Of a DNA stretch of 64,000 nt, positions 34,923 to 43,403 are shown piece by piece (positions within the stretch are counted from its first letter, which is position 1; every line of letters begins with the position of its first letter). The stretch comes from Coprococcus sp. (lineage in GTDB: Bacteria > Bacillota > Clostridia > Lachnospirales > Lachnospiraceae): positions 124,001 through 188,000 of the forward strand of contig JAAWDY010000067.1 in assembly GCA_022793995.1 (NCBI GenBank), read 5' to 3'. A model generated the notes under the pieces. The model was not told the origin of the DNA. It was given only the letters and a program-made list of their open reading frames with translations, and searched no databases. The position numbers and the translations under genes were made by a program.

Positions 34923-37900
34923 CTACAGGCTTTCTATCCGGGTCAGCATCCCTTCCGCCGCGTCCAGGGACTCCTGTCCCCCTACGATGCATATCCCGGC
35001 TCTTTCACAGATACGGTCCAGAATCTCACCCACACGGACCAATTCCTCCGCCGTGGTATGCAGGATTTCCTCCCGTATCTTTTGGCGCGTCTCTTCGGTC
35101 AGCCCGGCAAGATAATCCTCCGCCGAGCGCCTGGCCTTCTGCCTGACGGTCATAAGCGGTTCCGTAGACGCGATTGTGCTGATAATATAACGGTCGGACA
35201 GCCCTTCCCTTTCACATAGGCTGCGAAGTGCCTCCCCTGCGCCTTCAAAACTCACAAGAGAAGCCGCCGCGTCCGGGTCGCGGAAAGAGGTAAACGTCAC
35301 GTCCCCGTTTATCGTAATCCCGAGCCTTGTCCCATAGGCGCCGCCCTTGACACGGACTGTGTTCCAGAGATAACCGTAGCTGAGTATCCTCGCCGCCACC
35401 TGCATGGCTCCATGGTAATCGAATCCGCACGCGCCCAGGTTCGCGCCCCTTGCCGCAAACCCAATCTGCGCCGGGATCCGGATGCCGACCGCCTTTCCCT
35501 CTTCCGGGGCGTCCGGGCTTCCTACATCATTCCGTTTTCTGTCGTTTTGTTCTCGTGCATTTTGCTCTGCCTGCGCGTTCCCCCAAGGAATAAGGTTCAG
35601 CATCTTACGCAGGGCGGCTTCTTCGTCCGTCCCCGCGGCGCTGAGCGTCATACGCTCCTTTACCAGTATCCGATGGTACAAAGCTTCCAGAACTGACAAA
35701 AGCGTTTCCCCTTCCTCCTCAAAATGCGCGTCCATATCCTGTATCCACCTGAGCATCCCGATGCCCTGCAGGGCTTCCTTTGCCGCGCCCCTGGCGGAAA
35801 ACCACGAGGCAATCCGCCCCGACGCGTAAGTATCTCCCGCCATCAGCACATGCTGTTCCAGCGACAGCCGAAGCTGGCGGATTCTTGCCCGGATATACGG
35901 CAGATCGTCAAACAGGGAATGGTTCAGCACTTCCCCGGCCACCTCCGCCGCGTCTTCCAACTTTTCCTCCAGCGCCGACACGCTGACGATCAGGAAAGGC
36001 ATACACTCCTTCGTTTCTCCCGGCTTTGCAAACGCGTCCGCCGACACCTCGAATCTTCCCATCCTTCCCTGTATCTCCGCCTGAAGTTCCGATATACCGT
36101 ACTTCTTCGTCCCCACCTGCCCCAGAAGCATGCGAAGGAAGGATACCTTGTTAAGCTCCTCCTGTGTGCAGCCCTCCAGCGAGAAATAATAGGTAAAATG
36201 CAGAATGCCGTCTGTCTCAAGATTCTGGAGCAGTACCTTGCATCCGTCCCGCTCTGTGACCGTCTGTGAAACCGTATCCATTGTCTTCGGTATGTCCGAC
36301 AAGGCAAGCGTGGGGAGCAAGGCGATCTGATCCGGAAAGTCCGGCGTCTCCTGCGCTTTTCGCAGCATGGCAAATTCACGGATTACTTCTTCCTTTTGTT
36401 CTGTTGTCCAGGCTTCCTTCACAGATCGCAGACGCAAAAGCTCCTGCTTACGCTTTTTCTCCCCGATCGTCCTTGAGGGCAGGAGAACCATTCTCGCACA
36501 GTGCGGATTTTCCAACATCATTTCCCCGATCAGCCGTTCAAAATATCCTTCTCGTATCTTCTCCCGAAGGGTACGGAAACGTTCTTTATAGACGAGGTTC
36601 TGCGCCGGGTCGCCCCCGTACAGCCAGCTTTCCAGTATCCGCATGGTGTTCACAATCCCCTCCGGGAAGCCGCCGTACTCCTTCTCCCGCATATTGAATT
36701 CCATCCGGTCCAGCGCCGCCTCAAGCCGCCTGTGGTCCAGCCCACGCTCCGCTGTAATCTGGAGCGTTTCCCGCACGACCCGCCAGATCTCATCCTTCTT
36801 CTTCGCCTGCGCGTTGCGCACCGCCAGTTTCAGACAGGTCTGCTGCATCCCATCCTCAAAAGAAAGCGTTACGTCCTCCGCCAGGGCTTTCCCAAGCAGC
36901 GCGCTCTTAAGCGGCGTATCGTTGGAGGAACACAGTACCTCGGCAAGCGCCGCGCAAGCCAGATTTTTCTCCGCCTCGTCAAATGCGCCGCACACCCAGC
37001 CTTCTGCCAGAAGCGCTTTATTTTCCGCATTTTCCTCTTTTCCTATTTCATAGTGGCTGATATATTCCACTGAATTTACCTGCTCCTGCATCGGGATATC
37101 CGCGCCGTCATCCTGCCGCTCAAATCCGTCCAGCTCTTCGTCAAGCCTGGCAAACACCGCTTCGATCTCCATATCCCCGTCCAGTATGATATATGCGTTG
37201 GAAGGATGGTAAAAACGCCGGTACGCCGCCACATAATCCTCATAGCTTAGCTCCGTGATATGTTCCGGGTCGCCGCCGGACTGGAACCTGTAACAGTTGT
37301 CCGGGAAAAGCAGGGATTTCAGCCCCGCGTCAAGAAGTGTATCCGCGGAAGCATACATCCCCTTCATCTCATTATAAACAACCCCGTTGCACATCATTTC
37401 CCCTTCCGGCTCCTCCAGCTCATAATGCCAGCCCTCCTGCAGGAAAATCTCCTTCTTTTTCACACAGAGCGGGTGGAAAACCGCGTCCAGGTACACGTCC
37501 ATCAGGTTCATGAAATCCTTCTGGTTCCTGCTGCACACCGGATACATTGTCTTGTCCGGGAATGTGAACGCGTTCATAAACGTCTGAAGCGAGCTCTTTA
37601 TCATTTCCACAAACGGCTTGCCGACCGGATATTTCTTTGAACCGCAGAGAAGAGAATGCTCCAATATGTGGAAGACTCCTGTGTTATCACTGGGAAGAGA
37701 TTTGAAGGTAATTGAAAATGTTTTATTTTCCTCTCTGCGCTCCAGCCACACGAGCCTTGCACCGTTTTTTTCATAATGCATCTGGTACAGGACAGCCTTC
37801 ATTTCAGGAAGCTCTTGTACCTTGTCCAATATAAAATGATTTTTCTCCGCCGCCCTCCGTATTTTCTTCTGTTTCTGTTCCATAGTCTGTTTTACCGTCT

Positions 37901-37955
37901 GCTCTGTCGTCTGTTCTTTCATCTGTTCTGCCATCTGCTCTGTCGTCTGTTCCAT
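34923..37955 (-). CDS. M16C-family insulinase-type metallopeptidase (PreP-like)
   Basis: Large zinc peptidase of 1010 residues that degrades peptides in an enclosed chamber. The inverted zinc motif HxxEH is His96-Ile-Leu-Glu-His100 in GVFHILEHSLLCG; downstream VYNEMKGMYASADTLL carries a further Glu ligand. The length and two-half architecture match presequence-peptidase-like M16C proteins. The first 30 residues are a Gln/Glu/Thr/Met repeat (EQTTEQM-type units) not typical of the family. The ATG at 37955 has GAGG 8 bases upstream and is preferred to a TTG at 38006. M16 peptidases act in some RiPP pathways (PqqF/G, AlbE/F), but this subfamily is usually housekeeping. Confidence 0.92.
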   Translation of the reverse strand: MEQTTEQMAEQMKEQTTEQTVKQTMEQKQKKIRRAAEKNHFILDKVQELPEMKAVLYQMHYEKNGARLVWLERREENKTFSITFKSLPSDNTGVFHILEHSLLCGSKKYPVGKPFVEMIKSSLQTFMNAFTFPDKTMYPVCSRNQKDFMNLMDVYLDAVFHPLCVKKKEIFLQEGWHYELEEPEGEMMCNGVVYNEMKGMYASADTLLDAGLKSLLFPDNCYRFQSGGDPEHITELSYEDYVAAYRRFYHPSNAYIILDGDMEIEAVFARLDEELDGFERQDDGADIPMQEQVNSVEYISHYEIGKEENAENKALLAEGWVCGAFDEAEKNLACAALAEVLCSSNDTPLKSALLGKALAEDVTLSFEDGMQQTCLKLAVRNAQAKKKDEIWRVVRETLQITAERGLDHRRLEAALDRMEFNMREKEYGGFPEGIVNTMRILESWLYGGDPAQNLVYKERFRTLREKIREGYFERLIGEMMLENPHCARMVLLPSRTIGEKKRKQELLRLRSVKEAWTTEQKEEVIREFAMLRKAQETPDFPDQIALLPTLALSDIPKTMDTVSQTVTERDGCKVLLQNLETDGILHFTYYFSLEGCTQEELNKVSFLRMLLGQVGTKKYGISELQAEIQGRMGRFEVSADAFAKPGETKECMPFLIVSVSALEEKLEDAAEVAGEVLNHSLFDDLPYIRARIRQLRLSLEQHVLMAGDTYASGRIASWFSARGAAKEALQGIGMLRWIQDMDAHFEEEGETLLSVLEALYHRILVKERMTLSAAGTDEEAALRKMLNLIPWGNAQAEQNAREQNDRKRNDVGSPDAPEEGKAVGIRIPAQIGFAARGANLGACGFDYHGAMQVAARILSYGYLWNTVRVKGGAYGTRLGITINGDVTFTSFRDPDAAASLVSFEGAGEALRSLCEREGLSDRYIISTIASTEPLMTVRQKARRSAEDYLAGLTEETRQKIREEILHTTAEELVRVGEILDRICERAGICIVGGQESLDAAEGMLTRIESL

Positions 37956-38017
37956 CGCTTGTTCCTCTTTCCGGCTCTTTCTGGTATTTCCGCCTTTTTG
38001 TTTCAAGTGGTTCCAGA

Positions 38018-38060
38018 ATAAAAAAAAAACAGACAGCCGTCAATATCTGCTGTCTGTTTG
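38018..38060 (-). terminator. Terminator of the SPFH gene
   Basis: On the minus strand AAACAGACAGC pairs with GCTGTCTGTTT and is followed by a run of T of about ten bases. Confidence 0.9.
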
Positions 38061-38074
38061 GCATGAGCGGCAGG

Positions 38075-39193
38075 TTAATCTGCACTTTTCTCCCGCGTCG
38101 TCCCCATCATTTTCCCTAACTGCTCTATCATTCCCGCACTTCCGTTCACGGATATTTCGCCTACCTTTTCACATATCCTCTCCAGGTACTCCAGCTCTTT
38201 CAGCCTGTACAGCGTGCGGTTCTCGTCCATCAGTTTCGCCGTGTTGAGGAGCGACCGGGTGGACGCCACCTCCTCCCGCCTGGAAATCACGTTTGCCTGC
38301 GCCGCCTTCTCCGCCACAAGCACCGAATTCATGATTTCCCTGATCTCGCCGGGCAGGATGATATCTTTGATTCCTGCCGACAGGAAATTCACACAGAACA
38401 TTTCCTCCCGCTCCTTAAGGGCGGCGTAAATTTCCCCGGAAATCTTCTCTTTCGCTTCCAGGATCTCATCTAGCTTATAATTCCCCACGATCTCTCGGAT
38501 GGCAAGCTGAACGGCGGAATAAAGCTGTCCCTTTAAATCCGAGATCGCCGCCGCAAATTCTACCGCATCCCGTATCCGGTACATGCAGGAGACGTTCATC
38601 CGGATTCCGATCTTGTCTCTGGTAAGAATCTCCTGCCCCACGATACTTAGTTCCTTCTGCTTCATGTCAAAGACCTGGTATGTAATCTTATGTTTGTGGT
38701 TCCAGAAACGGTATATCCCCTTGGGAACCTGCCGCTTAAGCACATTGTCATAGTAGATCAGCCCGGTCTCTCCTTCCTTTACTTCCATTTCGGTATAGAA
38801 TTTCCCCGGCATCAGGGAAATCATCTGCTTTGTGACTTCCGCTCCTATGACCGGTTCCTCCATGGAAACTATTTTTATGTCATATTTGTCGAACACGTTC
38901 CAGAATGTGTATTCCTTCCGGTTGGCAAACGACGTTAATTTCCCGTTTACATAGATAAAACCCGCCGAACCGTCCGGGATTTCCCGGTGCACGGTCGCCT
39001 CAAGGAACCCGGTATCCTTTGCAAGCACCTGGTATGGGACGTCCAGATAATCAAGCTCCCCCGCCATATCCTCGATCTCTACCTGATACCCCAATAATTT
39101 TGAAAAATGATAGGTTCCGGAAAAAATTATTTTCTTAAACACGCCGTTTTTTAATACAAATCCAGCCTGGTTATCCCTGATTATATATCTCAT
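38075..39193 (-). CDS. SPFH/band-7 (slipin-like) protein
   Basis: 372 residues. The central SPFH domain (~residues 165-300) is typical: KQKELSIVGQEILTRDKIGI, MNVSCMYRIRDAVEFAAAIS, LAIREIVGNYKLDEILEAKE and AGIKDIILPGEIREIMNSVL, then a coiled-coil tail (AEKAAQANVISRREEVASTR). No clear N-terminal membrane helix is visible, unlike most slipins; instead there is a ~150-residue region with two related halves (DNQAGFVLKNGVFKKIIFSG; EGETGLIYYDNVLKRQVPKG). Members scaffold membrane microdomains. It has its own terminator. Confidence 0.87.
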   Translation of the reverse strand: MRYIIRDNQAGFVLKNGVFKKIIFSGTYHFSKLLGYQVEIEDMAGELDYLDVPYQVLAKDTGFLEATVHREIPDGSAGFIYVNGKLTSFANRKEYTFWNVFDKYDIKIVSMEEPVIGAEVTKQMISLMPGKFYTEMEVKEGETGLIYYDNVLKRQVPKGIYRFWNHKHKITYQVFDMKQKELSIVGQEILTRDKIGIRMNVSCMYRIRDAVEFAAAISDLKGQLYSAVQLAIREIVGNYKLDEILEAKEKISGEIYAALKEREEMFCVNFLSAGIKDIILPGEIREIMNSVLVAEKAAQANVISRREEVASTRSLLNTAKLMDENRTLYRLKELEYLERICEKVGEISVNGSAGMIEQLGKMMGTTREKSAD

Positions 39194-39494
39194 ATCCTTT
39201 TCCTCCTTGTCTTAAACTTTTGATGATACTTTCATCCTTCCTCCATCGCCCTGACGCGGGAGCCTTGTTCAGCGGACCGTGGGGATGAAGGACGGTTCAT
39301 CTGCCGGCGTCTGTTTCCTGCCTTGGCCGCCTTTCGCTGCCCTTTGCCGCCTTTTTGCTTGAACCGCTGTCCATCCTTCCCGCCCGCGGTATCCCGAAGC
39401 CCTCTGGCATCCGGACGAACCGCATTCTCACCCCGCGCGCAAATACAACTCCTGCGCGTATGCGCATTCATGCGCGGGATGTGCCGGAATCAGG

Positions 39495-39650
39495 ACGAAA
39501 GTATTCTCTGGATTGCGGAGTCGAACCGCGGACATATTGTCCTGCCCTAACCTCATACTGTGTACTCTACCACTGAGCTACCGTCTTAACGGGAGGGAGT
39601 CGAACCCTCGACACCACATACCTTCCGGCTTTTGAAGCCTGATAAGATTT
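39495..39650 (-). pseudogene. Two tRNA-like remnants
   Basis: The downstream piece (39507-39594) has a good D-arm, GGTAGCTCAGTGGTAGAGT, and a T-arm, GCGGTTCGACTCCGC, but the acceptor strands do not pair and no anticodon arm of proper size forms. The upstream piece (~39590-39640) has GAGGGTTCGACTCCCTC as T-arm and GGCTTCAAAAGCC as possible anticodon arm, but no D-arm. Neither can be a normal tRNA. They lie downstream of an RtcB fragment on the same strand. Confidence 0.5.
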
Positions 39651-39744
39651 ATGAAATATTTATGATATACCTGACGGCACGCCGCAGGCACCGCCGGGCA
39701 GGAAGTAACTTCCCATGCCCGAGCTTTATAAATGATTTCCCAAA

Positions 39745-39981
39745 TTATCCTTTGACTATGCCCACTGCGTTTGGAATCACCACATCCTTTAACGCGATCA
39801 CACCGCCGATCGGCATCCCCTTCCCAGCATGGGTGTCCGGCATCAGGCATACTCATTTATGAATAAAAGGAAGCTGCGACAGATGATACGCCTGTTCAAG
39901 TCAGCTCTCTTCTAACTGGCTGTCGTTTTCTAACCACACTTTTACCGGAAATCTTGTCTTTTCATTATTCAGTACAAACAT
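39745..39981 (-). pseudogene. rtcB: N-terminal fragment of an RtcB-type RNA ligase with two in-frame TGA codons
   Basis: Reading from the ATG at 39981 gives MFVLNNEKTRFPVKVWLEND, TGA, LEQAYHLSQLPFIHK, TGA, VCLMPDTHAGKGMPIGGVIA and VVIPNAVGIVKG, then TAA. This is the conserved start of RtcB (kVWLE ... QA..L..LPF ... MPD.H.G.GMPIGGV ... IPNAVG). The metal-binding VDIGCG that should follow is lost. It is therefore a degraded piece of an RNA repair ligase gene. The gene-free stretch 39194-40178 otherwise holds the tRNA-like remnants below it and the terminator at 40086. Confidence 0.75.
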
Positions 39982-40085
39982 ATCATCCTCATCCTTTCCT
40001 CATGTTTTTTGTAACTGATGGGTATATTATATCCAGAAATTCCCTGGGAATCATTTCAAAAAAGTTGCGAAGGTGGAAAAAAGCA

Positions 40086-40131
40086 ACAAAAAAGATGGAA
40101 AAACGACCTTTATAATCGTAATTCCATCTTT
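40086..40131 (-). terminator. Terminator downstream of the PD-(D/E)XK gene
   Basis: On the minus strand AAAGATGGAA and TTCCATCTTT pair across a 21-base loop and are followed by TTTTTTGTTG. Confidence 0.7.
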
Positions 40132-40178
40132 ATTATTTCCGTAGCTCCTTATAATTTCTTTCGGGTAACTTGCTTTCA

Positions 40179-40295
40179 TTAGACTGGGACGATATCCTTT
40201 TTAGATACAGCTTCCACTTCTTTAACCGTAAATCCAGTAATATCCGCGATATCCTCATTGCTAAGTTTTCCAGACTGCTTCATTTTAATTATCAT
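40179..40295 (-). CDS. C-terminal HTH segment of the PD-(D/E)XK protein in the -1 frame
   Basis: 38 codons, MIIKMKQSGKLSNEDIADITGFTVKEVEAV and a short tail, ending TAA. The segment matches the small helix-turn-helix that normally closes PD-(D/E)XK (Rpn-type) transposase-like proteins. It overlaps the main ORF stop as ATGA and lies exactly in the -1 frame. It may be made by frameshifting from the upstream gene, by coupled re-initiation, or be a frameshift-mutation product. No separate ribosome binding site is seen. Confidence 0.55.
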   Translation of the reverse strand: MIIKMKQSGKLSNEDIADITGFTVKEVEAVSKKDIVPV

Positions 40296-40966
40296 TTCTT
40301 TTTTTCTTGATCGATTAATTCCTCCATGATCCGGCACATAGATTCAACTCCCTTCTCGTCCTCTTTGTAATACCGCACCTGCCTTGCCAATGGCTCATAA
40401 TACATATCCTTTGGATCTTTACAAAAAAAATCATGCATAAGTTTTCCAACTGGACTGTCATCCCGATACGCACCATTCACATAAATAATGTGAGAACCAT
40501 CTCCAAATGCTTTTCCTGTCTCCAGAACGATTCTATCTGCGTGATATATCGGAAGATTCGCCCCCATAATATCATGTTCCGCAATAAATATTACATAGCT
40601 TTCCGGCAGATTATCATATTCTTCACTTTTTACCAAAGTATTTACATCCATGGTACTGCTGTTATATCTGGCTCTTTTCACCCCTGCGCCTTTATCAGCA
40701 CGCTGAACTTCAATATCTATCGGCTCATCAGCACTGTTTATCGCGGCAATATCAAGCCGCACTGAGTGCCCCTTCAGATTTTTTATTTCGCGCTGAGTAC
40801 GAACCTTACGAACTTTAATGTCCGGGTTATCTAATATGATATGAAGGAGCAATTCAGTACATTCAATATTCTCATCAAATACCCGGCTCAAAAATTCATC
40901 GTCAAATAGGCGGAACTCCTTTATTTTTTGCAAATATTCTTCTCGTTTCTCCCGTCTGCTCTTCAC
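40292..40966 (-). CDS. PD-(D/E)XK nuclease-family transposase-like (Rpn/PDDEXK_2) protein
   Basis: 224 residues. Rpn-type N-terminus (EFRLFDDEFLSRVFDENIEC), TELLLHIILDNPDIKVRKV, and the nuclease core VRLDIAAINSADEPIDIEVQ with the catalytic Asp and E-x-Q, then SYVIFIAEHDIMG and HIIYVNGAYRDDSPVGKLMH. Members occur in many near-identical copies in Lachnospiraceae and some promote recA-independent recombination. The start is GTG at 40966 with a weak ribosome binding site. The usual C-terminal HTH is absent from this frame but present in the -1 frame directly downstream, after an A_AAA_AAG heptamer. Confidence 0.82.
   Translation of the reverse strand: MKSRREKREEYLQKIKEFRLFDDEFLSRVFDENIECTELLLHIILDNPDIKVRKVRTQREIKNLKGHSVRLDIAAINSADEPIDIEVQRADKGAGVKRARYNSSTMDVNTLVKSEEYDNLPESYVIFIAEHDIMGANLPIYHADRIVLETGKAFGDGSHIIYVNGAYRDDSPVGKLMHDFFCKDPKDMYYEPLARQVRYYKEDEKGVESMCRIMEELIDQEKKK
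40298..40304 (-). other. Candidate -1 ribosomal frameshift site A_AAA_AAG
   Basis: The last sense codons of the PD-(D/E)XK ORF are GAA AAA AAG AAA TGA, so the heptamer A AAA AAG is in the correct phase for a -1 tandem slip. A slip continues into GAA ATG ATA ATT AAA, the frame encoding the missing C-terminal HTH. No strong downstream structure is evident. Confidence 0.5.
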
Positions 40967-41098
40967 CTGTATCCCATCTGTTGCTTTATAATTCTGTCAT
41001 TAAGATTTATACGATCATATAATCCCTTGCTTTTCAACAGTACGCGTGTTCTGCTTCACTCTTCGCGTCAGCATCACGCCCCTTTCCCTTCAAAAATG

Positions 41099-41127
41099 TT
41101 CCACCGCATAGTAGAATGTGATATACT
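41099..41127 (+). promoter_or_regulatory. Possible promoter of the WYL gene pair
   Basis: TTCCAC at 41099-41104, a 17-base spacer and TATACT at 41122-41127, 62 bases before the start codon at 41189. Confidence 0.45.
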
Positions 41128-41188
41128 TTACCATATGATACCGGAGTCAAAAACACTGCACGGATTGTTTCCCAGGAGAATGTGAGAA

Positions 41189-42463
41189 ATGTCTGATTTT
41201 CAAGAACTAATAAAAAGTTTCCCTAAAACAAGAGATTATGTCCGGGATTTTTTCGTATACGGTTTCAAGACCAGAAATGATTTTACGGATAAAAGTCCGC
41301 GGACTTATGATAATGAGCGCAGACGGCTGGAGAGCTGGCTCGCTCCCTATGTGCGGAAAGACTATACCTCCGATGGCTCCAACATTTCCCTCTCTATGGA
41401 CAGCAACCTACTGGACTCTAATCCTTTGTTCCAGGTGTGGAAAACAAAGAGTTTTACCGACAATGATATCGTCCTCCACTTTCTGATTCTGGATCTTCTC
41501 CAGGACGGAAATGCGCGGACGGCGGAGGAGATCACCGATGCCCTGCTCGGCGGATATGAAGCCTTGTTCGATATACAGACAGTCCGCCGAAAATGCAATT
41601 CCTACGTAAAAGAAGGGCTTCTAATTAAGAATAAGCGCGGCAGGACCGTTCTTTTCTCTCTTGACAACGCGCTCGCCCGCTGGCTGAAATCCAACGAAAA
41701 TATAAAGGACGCCCTTACCTTTTACCAGATGGCAGGGTGCTTGGGAATTGTCGCGAACCTTCTGCTGGGACAACTCGATTCCCGTAACCAATCTTTCCGG
41801 GTGAAACACAGCTTCTTTGTACATACCCTGGAAGACGAAATTCTTCTTGACCTGTTAAACGCCATGCACAAAAAGGAAACCGTCCGCCTCGAAATCAAGA
41901 GTTCCCGAAACGGTTCCGTAAATACCGCGGACTGTATTCCACTGCAGATATTTACCAGCACAAGAAGCGGCCGCCGTTTCCTATGCGGATATATCAAAAG
42001 AACCCGCCGTTTCTCCTGCTTCCGTCTGGATACGGTCAAACGTGTCGCTCCCCTGGAGACGGATGGCGACTATGACGACCTGCTGCAGAAACTAAACCAG
42101 AACCGGAAGTATCTCTGGGGCGTATCTTTCCAGGGACAGGGCGGAGGGCGTCTCGAAAAACTGACTATGACCCTGCATGCAAAAGAGCCCGATGAAAATT
42201 ATATCGTTGACCGCTTAAAACGCGAAGGAAGGGGCGGCGCTGTCACAAAAACCGCGCCGGACACTTACCGATACGAAGTCCAGGTCTTTGACTGCAACGA
42301 AATGCTTCCCTGGATACGGACGTTTATCGGCAGGATTATTTCTCTGAAATGCACCTGCAAAGCCGTGGAACAACGTTTTTACCGGGATTTGCGGACAATG
42401 TACCGCATGTATCAAATAGATGAAAAAACCAGGGAGGGCAATACGGATGGAACTGTTTTCTGA
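41189..42463 (+). CDS. WYL-domain transcriptional regulator (first of pair)
   Basis: 424 residues. Helical/winged-helix N-terminal half (residues ~95-165: DLLQDGNARTAEEITDALLG, then VRRKCNSYVKEGLLIKNKRG), then a WYL-type ligand domain with beta strands (ETVRLEIKSSRNGS, IFTSTRSGRRFLCGYIKRTR, SCFRLDTVKRV) and a C-terminal extension (CEMLP-like DCNEMLPWIRTFIGRIISL). WYL proteins sense nucleic acid or nucleotide ligands and often regulate defence genes, but no defence genes are adjacent. AGGAGA precedes the ATG. The second WYL gene overlaps its end by 17 bases. Confidence 0.8.
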   Translation: MSDFQELIKSFPKTRDYVRDFFVYGFKTRNDFTDKSPRTYDNERRRLESWLAPYVRKDYTSDGSNISLSMDSNLLDSNPLFQVWKTKSFTDNDIVLHFLILDLLQDGNARTAEEITDALLGGYEALFDIQTVRRKCNSYVKEGLLIKNKRGRTVLFSLDNALARWLKSNENIKDALTFYQMAGCLGIVANLLLGQLDSRNQSFRVKHSFFVHTLEDEILLDLLNAMHKKETVRLEIKSSRNGSVNTADCIPLQIFTSTRSGRRFLCGYIKRTRRFSCFRLDTVKRVAPLETDGDYDDLLQKLNQNRKYLWGVSFQGQGGGRLEKLTMTLHAKEPDENYIVDRLKREGRGGAVTKTAPDTYRYEVQVFDCNEMLPWIRTFIGRIISLKCTCKAVEQRFYRDLRTMYRMYQIDEKTREGNTDGTVF

Positions 42464-43403
42464 AATATATAGCTGTTATTATCAAGTACTGCGCCATTTA
42501 CTTTGCAGCCAGGACGCCCTGACCCTGCCGGATATCCGCCGTCAAATCTGCGGCGAAGGGTTTGAAGAAAGCCTGCTTGCCATCATCCCAAAACTGGAAG
42601 ACGGTTCGTGGAATTTATTTAAAAAAGACGGGGAACTCTACCTCTCCAAACTCTCCTCCGCCTTTATGACGCCGCTCTCCGCCCTTGAGAAATCTTATCT
42701 GAAAGCTCTCCTGTCCGACCCGCGGACAGGGCTCTTCCTCAGCCCGGAACACACCGACTCTTTGAACGGTATGCTGACGCATATTCCGCCCCTCTGGAAA
42801 CCGGAACAATTTTACTATTACGACCGCTTTTTGGACGGCGATCCTTATGAGGACGAAACATATAAGCGCAATTTCCGCCTTCTGCTCCAGGCGCAGAAAA
42901 ACAGACGGTACGTGGAGATCGACTACTCTGCCCCGCATGGAAATCGCCTGCACCACTACTATATCCCCGCCCGCCTGGAATACTCCGTAAAAAATGATAA
43001 ATTCCGCCTCCTCGCCCTGAAACACAGCCGCGATAATAAAATGCGTCTTGAAATCCTGAACCTCTCCCGTATCCAAAGCGTCCGCCAGACAGAGCGAACG
43101 CTCGCTTCCAGTGTGGATCTGGATTCCATAATCCGGGCTTCCTATTATAAGGAACCTCTGCGGCTGCGCATCGTCAACAAACGAAACGCCCTCGAACGCG
43201 CAATGCTGCATTTTGCCAATTATGAGAAAAATACCACCAAAATAGATGAGGACACTTACGAATGCCTCGTCTACTATAATCAAAATATGGAAACCGAACT
43301 TCTGATCGAAGTGATGTCGTTTGGTCCTATGCTTACCGTGCTGGGGAACGAAAAGTTCCTCAACAGCTTAAAGGCAAGGCTTAAGGCGCAGGCGTCAGCA
43401 TAG
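42447..43403 (+). CDS. WYL-domain protein (second of pair)
   Basis: 318 residues. N-terminal helical region (MELFSEIYSCYYQVLRHLLC), then a WYL core: RRYVEIDYSAPHGNRLHHYY, IPARLEYSVKNDKFRLLALK and LEILNLSRIQSVRQT, and a C-terminal extension ending VLGNEKFLNSLKARLKAQ. The ATG at 42447 follows GGAGGG and overlaps the first WYL gene, so the two are translationally coupled and likely act as a hetero-pair. The convergent broken AAA-ATPase gene overlaps its end. Confidence 0.85.
   Translation: MELFSEIYSCYYQVLRHLLCSQDALTLPDIRRQICGEGFEESLLAIIPKLEDGSWNLFKKDGELYLSKLSSAFMTPLSALEKSYLKALLSDPRTGLFLSPEHTDSLNGMLTHIPPLWKPEQFYYYDRFLDGDPYEDETYKRNFRLLLQAQKNRRYVEIDYSAPHGNRLHHYYIPARLEYSVKNDKFRLLALKHSRDNKMRLEILNLSRIQSVRQTERTLASSVDLDSIIRASYYKEPLRLRIVNKRNALERAMLHFANYEKNTTKIDEDTYECLVYYNQNMETELLIEVMSFGPMLTVLGNEKFLNSLKARLKAQASA

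Noticed and set aside
34443-35219. 258-codon plus-strand ORF rich in Ser, Pro and Phe
   Set aside because: It is antisense to the start of the large surface protein and the end of the M16C gene, both well supported.
34923-37955. M16C peptidase as the dedicated leader peptidase of the radical SAM system
   Set aside because: It is separated from the maturase unit by the terminator at 31393 and belongs to a mainly housekeeping subfamily, so the link is only positional.
39232-39471. Arg/Gly-rich minus-strand ORF (79 codons)
   Set aside because: No ribosome binding site, low-complexity composition, and no resemblance to a protein family.
39590-39640. Selenocysteine tRNA, which could explain the TGA codons in the RtcB fragment
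   Set aside because: The loop TTCAAAA would place CAA, not TCA, at the anticodon, no D-arm exists, and RtcB is not a selenoprotein family I know.
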